A DNA stretch of 64,000 bases from JBDTSW01 sp963799815 (GCA_963799815.1 CAWCYG010000006.1:124001-188000), one strand, 5' to 3'; numbered from the stretch's first letter, positions 41,244-50,275 are shown. Numbers and translations are program-made. The notes: a model not told the origin generated them from the letters alone.

Positions 41244-43634
41244 CTAAAGCCGCTCGGCGATCGCCGGCGCCGCACGATGCGCCAGCGCCATCACCGTGAG
41301 CTGCGGGTTCACGCCGATCGTCGTTGGGAACACCGAGGCATCGCATAGGTGGAGGTTCTCGGTCCCGTGGACCAGGAACGAGCGCGGGTCGACGACCGAG
41401 TCCGCCGCATCAAGCCCGAGTGAGTTGCCGCCCTGCGGATGACCTGTGCCGAGCTGGATGTCACTCGAATCGGTGACGATCTCGTCGAGCTCGTCGAGCT
41501 GGTCTGCGCTGGTGAACGAGTGGTATGTGAAGGTCGCGGGCATCACGCGGATGGCGCCGGCCTTGAGGTAGATGCGACCGGCGAGCTTCAACCCGGCCAG
41601 CAATCGGGCGAGGTCCGCGGGGTCGGGGGTGTAGACGACGTCGGCGCCCCCGAACGTGGCCTTCTCCACCCGGGCGTTCGAGCGGGAGCCAACGATCACG
41701 CCGGTCGCGGCCATGTGCGCGTAGCGCAGCATGTTGCGACGGTGGTCCTCGAACCATCCCGGCATCGCCAGCGCCTGCGACAGCACCGGGTTGAACCAGG
41801 TCTCCATCACGTAGTCGGGCACCCCGCGCGGGCGGTAGACGTGCGTGATCTGAAGCCCGGCGTAGTTATCGAGCCGCTCCTCGAAGTCAGCCGTCATCGC
41901 GGAGCCGACGTTGAAGCCGAGGCCCTTGCCAACGGCGCTGCCGCCGATCCCGCTGCGACCGAGGAGGTAGCTCGAGCTGACAGCGCCACCGGCGACGACG
42001 AAGCGATCGGCACGCAAGTGAATCTTGCGACCGTCCGCGCGGCAGGAGATCGATTCGACTCGTCCGTTCGAGCTCTCGATGCCCTCGGCGGCGCACTCGG
42101 AGATGATCCGCAGCTCCCCTCGCCCACCCGCGGCCTGCGCCTGTGGCAGCAGCGTGTCCAGCATCGAGAGCTTGCGGCCGTAGGCACAGCCGATGTTGCA
42201 GTACCCGCACCCCAGGCAGTCGTGGATGTTGGCCGCGATCGGCCCGAACACCCTTGCCGAGTCCTTCAGCTCGAGCTTCTCGATCCCCTCCAGGAACTTG
42301 CCGACGCCTGCGGGGAACACGTCGTCGGGTTGGGTGCGGATTCCGAGCAGCTCGATGACGTCGTCGATGTCGCCCTGGAATCCCTCGAGGGCGCCATCGC
42401 ACCGCCTATTCCAGTCGTCCACCACCTCAGCCGGCGTGGGGATCGAGACAGCGTTGTTGATCACCGTGGTGCCGCCGACGCACATTCCCTGCAACACCTG
42501 AAGCCGGAAGTCGCGGGCGAGCTGCACGGCCCCATCGCGATAGAGGCGAGCGAGCATCTCGGCCTCGTCCTCCGTGAAATCGGCGGGATCCTCATGCCGC
42601 CCGCGTTCGACCATCACGACGCGCTTGCCCTCGCCGACCAGGCGATGGGCGATGACGCTGGCGGCGGCGCCTGAGCCCACGATCGCCACCTCGCTCTCGA
42701 CGACCTCGTCGCGCAGAGCCGGTCCCCGCTCGACCTCGAGCCCGCCCGGGCGCTTGCGCAGCTTCGGGTCGAAGCCGGGGCGCCTCGAGAACGGCACATA
42801 GCCCACCTCCTCCCAACTGGCCTCGTCCCCGTAGTAGCCGAGATAGACCATCTGCTGGGACAGGCGCACCATCGCCTGGACGAGCCAGCGCCGCAGCGAG
42901 CCGATCCGCCGCCGGGCGACGTCCCCGTGAAAGCGCTTCTCGAGGAACTCCCGGCGTTCGTCGCGCGCCATCAGCGTCAGCGGGAGGTGCAGATAGAGGA
43001 GCGGGTAGAAGGCGATCCCCACGAGCGCCGCCTTGATCAACCACTTGCGTCTGGCATCGAACCGCCGCAGGTAGTGGTCCACGTTCACCGCAACCTGCTC
43101 GGCCGAGAGGGTCGTCGCCTCGGCGGTGAGCAGGCACTCGGCCAGGGCCTCGAGCGTGCGGAACTGACCAGGAGCCAAGTACCGCAGGTCATGCCGCGCC
43201 TTCACGGCCGCGCGGTGCAGGACCGCGAAGCCGACGGCGAGCCCGCCCTGCAGGCCGATACCCATCCACATGATCGCCGTCATCGAGAGCTCGAGTCCGA
43301 AGATGTCGAAGACCTGACCCGTCTCCCCCCAGATCAGGATCGCGATCGCGGCGATGACCCAGGCGACGAGCCCGACGACGATGAGGCTGATGGCGCGGGA
43401 GAAGCGGCGGATATCCGAGGCCGCGAGCGCGCACAGCCCCGCGAAGAACATCGACTTGACGAACGAGTTCGCCACGAACGGGAGCTGCACCCAGCTTTTC
43501 GTGGTTCCCCAGGCGACCGCCGGCAGCAGGTAGAGGAGCGTCTCCAGGAAGAAGCTCGTGCCGGCGATCCGAACCCACCGGCGCAACCGAAGCTCCTGCG
43601 GCTCAAGCGCCTGCACGAATCGGAATCTTCCCAC
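41244..43634 (-). CDS. GMC oxidoreductase with N-terminal membrane region
   Basis: The protein has 796 residues from GTG 43634. The first about 250 residues hold several membrane helices (FFLETLLYLLPAVAWG, AISLIVVGLVAWVIAAIAIL, ALVGIAFYPLLYLHLPL) plus a stretch resembling gluconate 2-dehydrogenase subunit 3 (LLTAEATTLSAEQVAVNVDH). The FAD domain begins at EVAIVGSGAAASVIAHRLV. A CLGCGYCNIGC motif, as in long-chain alcohol oxidases, is in the middle. The C-terminus (HPQGGNSLGLDAADSVVD and TTIGVNPQLTVMALAHR) is the GMC_oxred_C domain with the active-site His-Asn region. It probably oxidises a lipophilic alcohol or sterol at the membrane. The substrate is inferred from family only. Confidence 0.85.
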   Translation of the reverse strand: MGRFRFVQALEPQELRLRRWVRIAGTSFFLETLLYLLPAVAWGTTKSWVQLPFVANSFVKSMFFAGLCALAASDIRRFSRAISLIVVGLVAWVIAAIAILIWGETGQVFDIFGLELSMTAIMWMGIGLQGGLAVGFAVLHRAAVKARHDLRYLAPGQFRTLEALAECLLTAEATTLSAEQVAVNVDHYLRRFDARRKWLIKAALVGIAFYPLLYLHLPLTLMARDERREFLEKRFHGDVARRRIGSLRRWLVQAMVRLSQQMVYLGYYGDEASWEEVGYVPFSRRPGFDPKLRKRPGGLEVERGPALRDEVVESEVAIVGSGAAASVIAHRLVGEGKRVVMVERGRHEDPADFTEDEAEMLARLYRDGAVQLARDFRLQVLQGMCVGGTTVINNAVSIPTPAEVVDDWNRRCDGALEGFQGDIDDVIELLGIRTQPDDVFPAGVGKFLEGIEKLELKDSARVFGPIAANIHDCLGCGYCNIGCAYGRKLSMLDTLLPQAQAAGGRGELRIISECAAEGIESSNGRVESISCRADGRKIHLRADRFVVAGGAVSSSYLLGRSGIGGSAVGKGLGFNVGSAMTADFEERLDNYAGLQITHVYRPRGVPDYVMETWFNPVLSQALAMPGWFEDHRRNMLRYAHMAATGVIVGSRSNARVEKATFGGADVVYTPDPADLARLLAGLKLAGRIYLKAGAIRVMPATFTYHSFTSADQLDELDEIVTDSSDIQLGTGHPQGGNSLGLDAADSVVDPRSFLVHGTENLHLCDASVFPTTIGVNPQLTVMALAHRAAPAIAERL

Positions 43635-43676
43635 CGTGGCGCCGCCCGCGCGGTTCGGTCGGCCCGCTGCTGCCTC

Positions 43677-43922
43677 CTAGGCGAAGAGGTGGCGAGCGAC
43701 CTCGTCCAGCTTGGGGGTCTCGCCGGAGCCGTTGGCCAGCAAGAAGAGCAGCACCGCCGTCACGATCAGCGTGATCCCCAGCGTCACGGCCAGCGGAGAG
43801 CGGGCCGACTGCCCCCACGCCCCGACGAGGAAACCCAGCACGAGCAAGGCGAGATAGGGCATGAGGTCGCTGAGCGACGTCGCCGCTTGGGAGAGTGGTA
43901 CGAGCAGGGGGAAGTCGGGCAT
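43677..43922 (-). CDS. Small membrane protein
   Basis: The protein has 81 residues with two hydrophobic segments, LMPYLALLVLGFLVGAWG (about 20-37) and LAVTLGITLIVTAVLLFLLA (about 44-63), then a short polar tail GETPKLDEVARHLFA. No family recognised. It lies 42 bases upstream of the GMC gene on the same strand and could be its membrane partner, and is divergent from the MoxR gene with only 21 bases between starts. Confidence 0.6.
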   Translation of the reverse strand: MPDFPLLVPLSQAATSLSDLMPYLALLVLGFLVGAWGQSARSPLAVTLGITLIVTAVLLFLLANGSGETPKLDEVARHLFA

Positions 43923-43943
43923 CCCGGCATTATCATCGGCCCG

Positions 43944-44840
43944 GTGCCGGGATCCATCGACTCAGTCGCCGACGTGCGCAGCGGCCTCGCCGAGGTGGGG
44001 TACCTCGCGGACGAATCCGCCGCGCTCGTCGCCTACCTCGCCCAGCGCCTCGGCAAGCCCGTCCTGGTCGAGGGCCCGGCCGGGGTGGGCAAGACCGAGC
44101 TCGCCAAGGCCATCTCCCGGGTCTCCGGGCGCGAGCTGATCCGCCTGCAGTGTTACGAGGGCCTCGACGAGGCCAAAGCCCTCTATGAGTGGAACTATCG
44201 GCGTCAGCTCCTGCGGATCCAGGCCTCCGCGGATGAGTCGAGCGATGCCTTCGACCAGATCTTCTCGGAGGATTTCCTGCTCACCCGGCCGCTCTTGCAG
44301 GCGATCGCATCGGCAGAGCCCGTCGTGCTGCTGATCGACGAGATCGACAAGACCGACCAAGAGTTCGAGGCGATGCTGCTCGAGGTTCTCTCCGACTTCC
44401 AGATCTCGATCCCCGAGCTCGGCGTGATCGAGGCGCGCACGCATCCCGTCGTCGTCCTCACCTCGAACAACTCACGCGAGCTAACCGAGGCCCTAAAGCG
44501 CCGCTGCCTGTATCTCTGGCTCGACTACCCAGAGGTCGAGCGAGAGCTCGAGATCATCCGCCTGCACGCGCCGGAGCTCGACGAGCACCTGGCTCGGCGG
44601 CTGGTTGAGGTCGTCCACATGGTTCGCTCCCTGGACCTGAAGAAGCCCCCCTCGATCGCGGAGTCGATCGACTGGGCGCGGGCTCTGCTGCTGCTCGGCG
44701 CCGACGACATCGACCGTGCCGTGTTCGAGCAGACGATGAGCATCATCGTCAAGCACCGCACCGATATCGATTTGGTCGCAGAGCGGGTCGGGGTGAAGCT
44801 CGCCTCCGAGGGCAAGCTCGACCTCGGAGCGACCGGCTAG
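43944..44840 (+). CDS. MoxR-type AAA+ ATPase
   Basis: The protein has 298 residues from GTG 43944; longer in-frame extensions run antisense through the GMC gene and are rejected. Walker A is GPAGVGKTE (44-52), Walker B VVLLIDEIDK, sensor 1 VVLTSNNSRELTEALKRRC. The arginine finger region and lid follow. MoxR proteins act as chaperones that insert cofactors or activate partner complexes, together with a von Willebrand factor A protein. The next gene, eight bases on, encodes exactly that partner. This subgroup (CoxD-like) is paired with CoxE. Confidence 0.9.
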   Translation: MPGSIDSVADVRSGLAEVGYLADESAALVAYLAQRLGKPVLVEGPAGVGKTELAKAISRVSGRELIRLQCYEGLDEAKALYEWNYRRQLLRIQASADESSDAFDQIFSEDFLLTRPLLQAIASAEPVVLLIDEIDKTDQEFEAMLLEVLSDFQISIPELGVIEARTHPVVVLTSNNSRELTEALKRRCLYLWLDYPEVERELEIIRLHAPELDEHLARRLVEVVHMVRSLDLKKPPSIAESIDWARALLLLGADDIDRAVFEQTMSIIVKHRTDIDLVAERVGVKLASEGKLDLGATG

Positions 44841-44847
44841 GACCCGG

Positions 44848-46239
44848 GTGACCCGCCCCCCGGCCTCGGAGTCAGACCTCCCCCCCGGCCTCGTGCCCAG
44901 GGTCATCGGCTTCTGCGAGCAGCTGCGGGCGGAGGGCCTCGCCGTGGGCACGTCGGAGATCCTCGACGCCTTCGAGGCCCTCGGCCAGATCTCGTGGGCC
45001 AAGCGCGAGGACTTCCGCGAGGCGCTGGCGGCGACGGTCGCGAAGTCCCAGGAGGATCGCCGCGTCTTCGAGCTGCTCTTCGAGCGCTTCTTCTTTCGTG
45101 CTCCCGAGGCCGAGGCCATCACGAAGGGGCTCGGCGAGGGCGAACGCTACGGCGGCTCCGATCGCCTGGACCTGGCGCAGCTGCGCGAAGCGGTCCGCCA
45201 GGCGATCGTTGCCGGCAACGACGGCGAGATGCGCGATCTGGCGCGGCTCGCGATCGCGGCGTTCGGGCGCCAGGGCGAGGGTTCGGGCGTCGTCGGTGTG
45301 GATGTCCAGCGGATCAGGCGCACGCTCGGGCTGCAGACACAGACGCGCACGGCGGAGCGTGATCCGAGCGAGCCGCCGCTCGATCGCGAGGCGATCAACC
45401 GTTTCGAGCGCCACCTGCGAAGCGAGCTCGAGCGGGCACTGATCGAACGGACGCAGAAGCTGCCACCTTCGCGACCCCTGGCCGAGCTCGATCGCACGCT
45501 GCCGACGAGCCCGGCGCAGGACCTGGCCGCGGTGCATCGGGCGGTCGCTCAGCTCAAGCGCCGCCTCGCGACGCTCGGTCACGAGCAGCGCGGGCGCCGC
45601 CGCGGAGCCGTCGTGGACATGCGCCGGACGATGCGCGCCTCGCTCGAGACGGGTGGGGTGCCGCTGCGACTCCGCTACCGGCCGAAGCGGCCCCGCCGCC
45701 CCGAGATCTACGTGCTCTGCGACGTCTCCACCTCGGTGACCTCGGCGAGCGTGTTCTTCCTCTCGGTCCTTCACGCGCTCCACGATTCGTTTCGGCGCCT
45801 GCGCAGCTATGTCTTCATTGAGCGGATCTCCGAGGTCACCGAGGTCTTCGAGCGAGAGCGGGATTTCCGCGAGATCTCCAAGGCGATCTCAAGCGAGGGC
45901 GGCGTCGCCGACGTCTCCGGGTACACGGACTACGGCCGAGTCTGGCTGGAGTTCGGCGAGCTGATCGCCTCCGAGCTGGACCCTCGCTCGACGATCATCG
46001 TCCTCGGGGACGCGCGAACGAACGGCCGGGAGCCGCACGCCGACGTGTTCGCCCGGGTGGCGGAACGCGCCGGGCGTACCTTCTGGCTCAACCCCGAGCC
46101 GCGCCTCTACTGGAACTACGGCGACTCGGTCATGTCCGCATACGAGCGCCACTGCACCGCCGCCTTCGAGTGCTGGACCACGAGCCATCTCGAGAACTTC
46201 GTCAACGTGGTCGCGGGCGGCCAGCCTGTCGCCGACTAG
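44848..46239 (+). CDS. CoxE-like von Willebrand factor A domain protein
   Basis: The protein has 463 residues from GTG 44848. The N-terminal half is helical (VPRVIGFCEQLRAEGLAVGT, AKREDFREALAATVAKSQED). The VWA domain has a MIDAS-type motif in YVLCDVSTSVTSASVFFLSV (DxSxS), then TDYGRVWLEFGELIASELDP and IIVLGDARTNGR. It matches the CoxE (PF05762) family, which with MoxR/CoxD matures carbon monoxide dehydrogenase-like molybdoenzymes. No xanthine oxidase-type subunits are in the window. The target is therefore unknown. Confidence 0.88.
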   Translation: MTRPPASESDLPPGLVPRVIGFCEQLRAEGLAVGTSEILDAFEALGQISWAKREDFREALAATVAKSQEDRRVFELLFERFFFRAPEAEAITKGLGEGERYGGSDRLDLAQLREAVRQAIVAGNDGEMRDLARLAIAAFGRQGEGSGVVGVDVQRIRRTLGLQTQTRTAERDPSEPPLDREAINRFERHLRSELERALIERTQKLPPSRPLAELDRTLPTSPAQDLAAVHRAVAQLKRRLATLGHEQRGRRRGAVVDMRRTMRASLETGGVPLRLRYRPKRPRRPEIYVLCDVSTSVTSASVFFLSVLHALHDSFRRLRSYVFIERISEVTEVFERERDFREISKAISSEGGVADVSGYTDYGRVWLEFGELIASELDPRSTIIVLGDARTNGREPHADVFARVAERAGRTFWLNPEPRLYWNYGDSVMSAYERHCTAAFECWTTSHLENFVNVVAGGQPVAD

Positions 46240-46271
46240 CGCCTCCGATCCGCTCATCTAGACTCCGCGCG

Positions 46272-46376
46272 TCAAGTCAGGGGTGCTCGCGGGCAAGCGG
46301 GCTGAGATTGCGCCCATGGAGACCTTCACCCGGCGCCGACCCTCGGAACCTGTCGCGGTAATGCGCGCGGAGGGAG
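46272..46376 (+). promoter_or_regulatory. Thiamine pyrophosphate (TPP) riboswitch
   Basis: The conserved THI-box blocks appear in order: AGGGGTGC (46279-46286), CTGAGA (46302-46307), GACCCTC.GGAACCTG (46338-46352) and GGTAATGC (46357-46364), ending in GGAGGGA (46369-46375). The variable P3 arm lies at about 46309-46337. The 3' block contains the purine-rich ribosome site of the next gene, three bases before its ATG, so ligand binding should block translation. No separate terminator hairpin is seen. Confidence 0.93.
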
Positions 46377-46378
46377 TG

Positions 46379-47155
46379 ATGGAAAATCGCAAAGCCGAAG
46401 CTGTGGCCGTGGAGCTGAGCGGCGCTCGGTTCTCCTTCGGCGAGCTCGACGTGCTCGCGGGCATCGATTGTCGCGCCGACGCCGGCGAGGTCGTAGCGCT
46501 CGTGGGTCCCTCGGGGTGCGGCAAGTCGACCCTCTTGGAGCTGATCTGCGGCTTGCGCGAGCCCGGGGCGGGGACCGTCGAGGTCGCAGGAGCGCAGGAC
46601 GGCCGCCTCGCCCAGGTCGTGCTCATGCCGCAGCGCGACTCGCTCCTGGCTTGGCTCAGCGCCGAGGACAACGCGGGGATCGGGCTGCGAAACCGCGGCG
46701 TCTCCCGATCCGAGGCGCGCAGCGAAGCAGCTCCCATGCTGCGCAGGTTCGGGCTCGCCGGCTTCGAGCAGACGCCACCCTTCGAGCTCTCCGGCGGCAT
46801 GCGCCAACGCGTGGCGTTCGCGAGGACGCTGCTCGTCGGCAAACCGGTGCTGGCGCTCGACGAGCCCTTCGCATCGCTCGACGCCTTCACGCGTGCGGGG
46901 ATGCAGGAGTGGCTCGCGGAGGCGCTCGCGATGGCGAAGCGCACCACCGTGCTCGTAAGCCACGACACCGAGGAGGCGCTCTACCTCGCCGACCGTGTGG
47001 TGGTGCTCTCGGCGCGCCCGGCTCGGGTGACGAGCGAGATCGCCTCGCCGGTCCCGCGGCTGCGTCCCCGCACCCAGGCGGTCACCGACCCAGAGTTCAT
47101 CCGCGCCCGGGCTGAGGCGATGGAGGCCCTCGAGGAGGCCGCCCATGCGAGCTAG
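46379..47155 (+). CDS. thiZ: ABC transporter ATP-binding protein (thiamine precursor uptake)
   Basis: The protein has 258 residues from ATG 46379; upstream in-frame codons lie inside the riboswitch and are rejected. Walker A is GPSGCGKST, the signature LSGGMRQRVAFAR, Walker B VLALDEPFASLD and the H-loop VLVSHDTEEALYL. It belongs to the nitrate/taurine/ThiZ subfamily. The TPP riboswitch and the lipoprotein NMT1-like partner indicate uptake of a thiamine pyrimidine precursor. The stop overlaps the permease start by 11 bases. Confidence 0.9.
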   Translation: MENRKAEAVAVELSGARFSFGELDVLAGIDCRADAGEVVALVGPSGCGKSTLLELICGLREPGAGTVEVAGAQDGRLAQVVLMPQRDSLLAWLSAEDNAGIGLRNRGVSRSEARSEAAPMLRRFGLAGFEQTPPFELSGGMRQRVAFARTLLVGKPVLALDEPFASLDAFTRAGMQEWLAEALAMAKRTTVLVSHDTEEALYLADRVVVLSARPARVTSEIASPVPRLRPRTQAVTDPEFIRARAEAMEALEEAAHAS

Positions 47156-47942
47156 GACTCGTGCCCAAAACGCGCTGGCGCCCGTGCTGCTCGTGGTCGT
47201 CTTGCTCGGCCTCTGGGAGCTCGTCGCCCGCTGGGAGGTGCTCGCCGAGGCGCTCGACATCAAGCCGTTCCTGATCCCGGCGCCGAGCGACATCGCCGAG
47301 TCGCTGTGGGAGGACCGCGCACTGCTCGCCGAGAACGCGTGGGTCACCGCGCTCGAGGTGGTGGGCGGGTTGGTGATCGCGATTGCCGCGGGCTGGGCGC
47401 TCGCCGTCGCCATGTACCACTCCCCCACGATCCGGCGCGCGCTTTACCCCGTGCTGATCGCCACGCAGACGGTTCCGATCATCGCAATCGCACCGATCCT
47501 CATCGTCTGGTTCGGCTTTGGGATCGGGCCGAAGCTGGCCATCATCGCGCTCGTGTGCTTCTTCCCGGTGACCGTCAACACATTCGACGGTCTGCGGAGC
47601 GTCGATACGGGGCTCGTGCGCATGATGCGAACGCTCGATGCTGATCGCTGGCAGATCCTGCGCCACCTCGAAGCTCCCGCATCGCTCCCCTACTTCTTCA
47701 GCGGCGCCAAGGTGGCCGCCGCCGTCGCCGTGATCGCTGCGGTCTTCGGCGAGTGGTCCGGCGCTTCTGCGGAGCGCGGTGGGCTCGGACACCTGATCCT
47801 GATCTCCCAAGGTCAGCTTCAAACCGCCCGGGTCTTCGCGGCGATCGTCGTCCTCTCGGCGATCGCGCTGGCGCTGGTGGGAATGCTCAGCCTCGCCCAG
47901 CGGCACTTCGCCGGCTGGGCACAAGCGGGGAGCTCGGCATGA
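47145..47942 (+). CDS. thiX: ABC transporter permease (thiamine precursor uptake)
   Basis: The protein has 265 residues with about six membrane helices (LAPVLLVVVLLGLWELV, VVGGLVIAIAAGWALAVA, VIAVLSAIALALVG-like end). The EAA loop is around LRHLEAPASLPYFFSGAKVA. It is the membrane subunit of the riboswitch-controlled importer. ATG 47145 lies inside the ATPase gene and its TGA overlaps the start of the binding-protein gene (ATGA). Confidence 0.9.
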   Translation: MRARTRAQNALAPVLLVVVLLGLWELVARWEVLAEALDIKPFLIPAPSDIAESLWEDRALLAENAWVTALEVVGGLVIAIAAGWALAVAMYHSPTIRRALYPVLIATQTVPIIAIAPILIVWFGFGIGPKLAIIALVCFFPVTVNTFDGLRSVDTGLVRMMRTLDADRWQILRHLEAPASLPYFFSGAKVAAAVAVIAAVFGEWSGASAERGGLGHLILISQGQLQTARVFAAIVVLSAIALALVGMLSLAQRHFAGWAQAGSSA

Positions 47943-48931
47943 TGCGCCTGGGGGCCGCGTGTGCGATCGCCATGGTCACCGCCACCCTGGCGGCCTGCGG
48001 CGAGAAGGACGAGGACGCCAAGGTACCGCCGTCGGAGCCGTTCACCCTCGCTCTCGACTTCTACGTCAACCCGGATCACGCCGGGATCTTTCGCGCGCTC
48101 GAGCGCGGCGACTTCGACGAGGCGGGGCTGGAGGTCCAGGCCCGCGTCCCGGCTGACCCCTCCGCCCCGATCCGCCAGGTGGCGGCCGGAGAAGCGGACC
48201 TCGCGATCTCCTATGAGCCCGAGGTCCTGATCGCGCACGATCAAGGATTGCCGGTGAAGGCGGTCGCGGCCATCGTCGCGGAGCCGCTCACATCGCTCAT
48301 CTCGCTGCCCGCGGCGGGTATCGACAATCCCGCTGATCTCGACGGGAAGACGATCGCGACCGCGGGCATCGCGTACCAGACGGCCTTCCTCGAGGCGATC
48401 CTCGCCACCGAAGGCCTCGATCCCGAGGACGTCCAGCAGGTCGAAGTCGGCCTCGGCCTCCTGCCAGCCGTGCTCTCCGGGCGGGCGGACGCGATGCTCG
48501 GAGGCTTTCGCAACGTCGAGGGAGTGGACCTGGAGCTGCGGGGGGAGGATCCACTCGTCGTGCCCGTCGACGAGCTCGGGATCCCCACCTACGACGAGCT
48601 TGTCCTGGTGGCGAGCACCGAGACGATCGAGCAGGACCCGCAGACGATCCGCGCCTTCCTCACCGCGCTCGAGCGTGGTACGCGCGACGCGGTGGCCAAT
48701 CCGAAGGATGCCACCGAGGCGATCCTCGCAGCCGGCGACGGGCTCGAGCCGGAGCTGACGGCGGCCGAGGTCGACGCCACCCTGCCCGTTCTGCTGCCAG
48801 AGGGATCAAGCCCGTTCGGCCACATGGAGCCGGCCGAGTGGGAGCGCTTCGCTCGGTTCATGGCCGATCAGGGCCTGACCGACCGAAGCCCTGCCGCCGA
48901 CGAGGTCCTGACGAACGAGCTCTTGCCCTGA
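47939..48931 (+). CDS. thiY: Substrate-binding lipoprotein, NMT1/ThiY-like
   Basis: The protein has 330 residues from ATG 47939. A lipoprotein signal ends in the lipobox LAAC-GEK, so it is anchored outside the membrane. FTLALDFYVNPDHAGIFRAL and QVAAGEADLAISYEPEVLIA are typical of NMT1/THI5-like proteins that bind 4-amino-5-hydroxymethyl-2-methylpyrimidine or its formyl-amino form. LEGLDPEDVQQVEVGLGLLP-like segments follow. With the riboswitch upstream, this is the substrate-binding part of a thiamine precursor importer. The exact pyrimidine is inferred. Confidence 0.88.
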   Translation: MMRLGAACAIAMVTATLAACGEKDEDAKVPPSEPFTLALDFYVNPDHAGIFRALERGDFDEAGLEVQARVPADPSAPIRQVAAGEADLAISYEPEVLIAHDQGLPVKAVAAIVAEPLTSLISLPAAGIDNPADLDGKTIATAGIAYQTAFLEAILATEGLDPEDVQQVEVGLGLLPAVLSGRADAMLGGFRNVEGVDLELRGEDPLVVPVDELGIPTYDELVLVASTETIEQDPQTIRAFLTALERGTRDAVANPKDATEAILAAGDGLEPELTAAEVDATLPVLLPEGSSPFGHMEPAEWERFARFMADQGLTDRSPAADEVLTNELLP

Positions 48932-48940
48932 CGGAGCTGG

Positions 48941-49888
48941 CTAGGCCGCCAAGCGCAGGGGTGGTCCCGTTTGCACCGCGAGGTGGTAATGCGTGATCGC
49001 GAAGACACCGGCAAGGCCCCGGTACGGCGCGTAGGGTTTGAAGTACTCCTCGACCTCGGCGACCGTGGCCCGGCGCCGGAGGTCCGTAAGCCGCCCGACG
49101 AGCTTCACGTACGCGAGGTCACCCGCGGGGAGCGAGTCGGGCTCGCCGCGTCCATGCAGCCCGAGGCACTGCATCGTCCACGGGCCGATCTCACGAATCG
49201 CGAGCAGGCGCCGATCGGCGGCCGGCTGGCTCGGATCGGCACGCCCGGCGGCGACCTCGCGCCCGCAACGGATCATCGCGATCGCGCGTCCGTTCGAGAG
49301 GTCCATGCCCGCCAGCTCGGCAGGCGCGCGGCCAGCGATCACGTCGGGACCGGGCACGTCTCGCAGCCAGCCGCTGGTGAGCGGCATGGGGGCCTCGACG
49401 CGGCGGCCCCAGCGCCTCACGATCCTGCGCTCGATCCGCCGCGCGCGCGACGCCTCGATCAGCTGTCCGGCGATCGCCTGCACCAGCGCCTCCCACGGCC
49501 AGGGCTTGCGGCGCGGGCGCAGCCACGGCCTGCGACGTAGCGCGGGACCGATGACCGGGTCGCGTTTGAATTGGGCGAAGAAGTCGCTCAGGTCGTCATC
49601 GACGCCGAGCGCGAAGCGCATCCGCTCGATCGCAACCTCCAAGTGATCCTGCTCGGCGCGGGTCTCATCACAGCGCTCTACCGGCCGGCCAGGGCGCGAG
49701 GCTCGAAAGGACACGGCGCCGGAGCGACGCTGCCAGACATGAACGACGACCGGTCGCCCATCCACGCAGAGCAGGCGGGTTAGAACGCCGTCGCGAGCCC
49801 GGGTGGTGCCGTCACCTGAGCCGCGGCTGGGCAGCCGGTACGGCCACGGTGGATCGACCTCGAGCTCGAGGGTCAGCGGACGGCTCAC
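48941..49888 (-). CDS. HhH-GPD DNA glycosylase, AlkA-like
   Basis: The protein has 315 residues from GTG 49888. The glycosylase core starts at PWPWEALVQAIAGQLIEASR. The helix-hairpin-helix is LLAIREIGPWTMQCLGLHGR, and the catalytic Asp is in SLPAGDLAYVKLVGRL. No FeS-cluster cysteines are present. The N-terminal 100 residues resemble the AlkA N-terminal domain. It should remove alkylated bases such as 3-methyladenine. It converges on the thiY gene with a 9-base gap. Confidence 0.88.
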   Translation of the reverse strand: MSRPLTLELEVDPPWPYRLPSRGSGDGTTRARDGVLTRLLCVDGRPVVVHVWQRRSGAVSFRASRPGRPVERCDETRAEQDHLEVAIERMRFALGVDDDLSDFFAQFKRDPVIGPALRRRPWLRPRRKPWPWEALVQAIAGQLIEASRARRIERRIVRRWGRRVEAPMPLTSGWLRDVPGPDVIAGRAPAELAGMDLSNGRAIAMIRCGREVAAGRADPSQPAADRRLLAIREIGPWTMQCLGLHGRGEPDSLPAGDLAYVKLVGRLTDLRRRATVAEVEEYFKPYAPYRGLAGVFAITHYHLAVQTGPPLRLAA

Positions 49889-49933
49889 GGCGAGAGGTCT
49901 ACCGCACGGCCCGGCGGGCCGCAGCCGGACGAG

Positions 49934-50254
49934 CTAGCGGCCGAGGACGTGGACGTCGACCAGGAACGAGCGGCTGGCGACGATGTTTGGGGCCTTGCTT
50001 CTGACGCGCCGGCGCACCGCTTTGCGCGAGGAGCTCGAGACGGCTCCGACGGCGCGGACCGCGGCGACCGTGGCAGCGCCGGCGACGATGCCGCCGGCTG
50101 CGGCGATGGCGGCGGTCCTGACCTCGCCACGCCAGACGTCCACCTCGCCGCCCGCCGAAGCGGTGATCGGAAGCGGCCGGGCCTGCTCGGCCTCCACGTC
50201 GACGCCCGCCACGGGCTCCTCGACCGCCTGCGCCTCCAGTGCGTCCTCTCCCAC
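49934..50254 (-). CDS. Uncharacterised protein with one hydrophobic segment
   Basis: The protein has 106 residues from GTG 50254. It has an acidic N-terminus (EDALEAQAVEEPVAGVDVEA), an Ala/Gly-rich hydrophobic stretch (AAIAAAGGIVAGAATVAAV, about 48-66), a basic part (SSSRKAVRRRVRSK) and a terminal strand ASRSFLVDVHVLGR. I recognise no family. It lies between the glycosylase and the GNAT-like gene on the same strand. The hydrophobic part is weak for a true membrane helix. Confidence 0.5.
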   Translation of the reverse strand: MGEDALEAQAVEEPVAGVDVEAEQARPLPITASAGGEVDVWRGEVRTAAIAAAGGIVAGAATVAAVRAVGAVSSSSRKAVRRRVRSKAPNIVASRSFLVDVHVLGR

Positions 50255-50275
50255 GACGCCGATACTAGTACCGAT

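Noticed and set aside
42927..43943. In-frame extension before the MoxR gene
   Set aside because: It lies antisense inside the GMC gene; the conserved MoxR start begins at GTG 43944.
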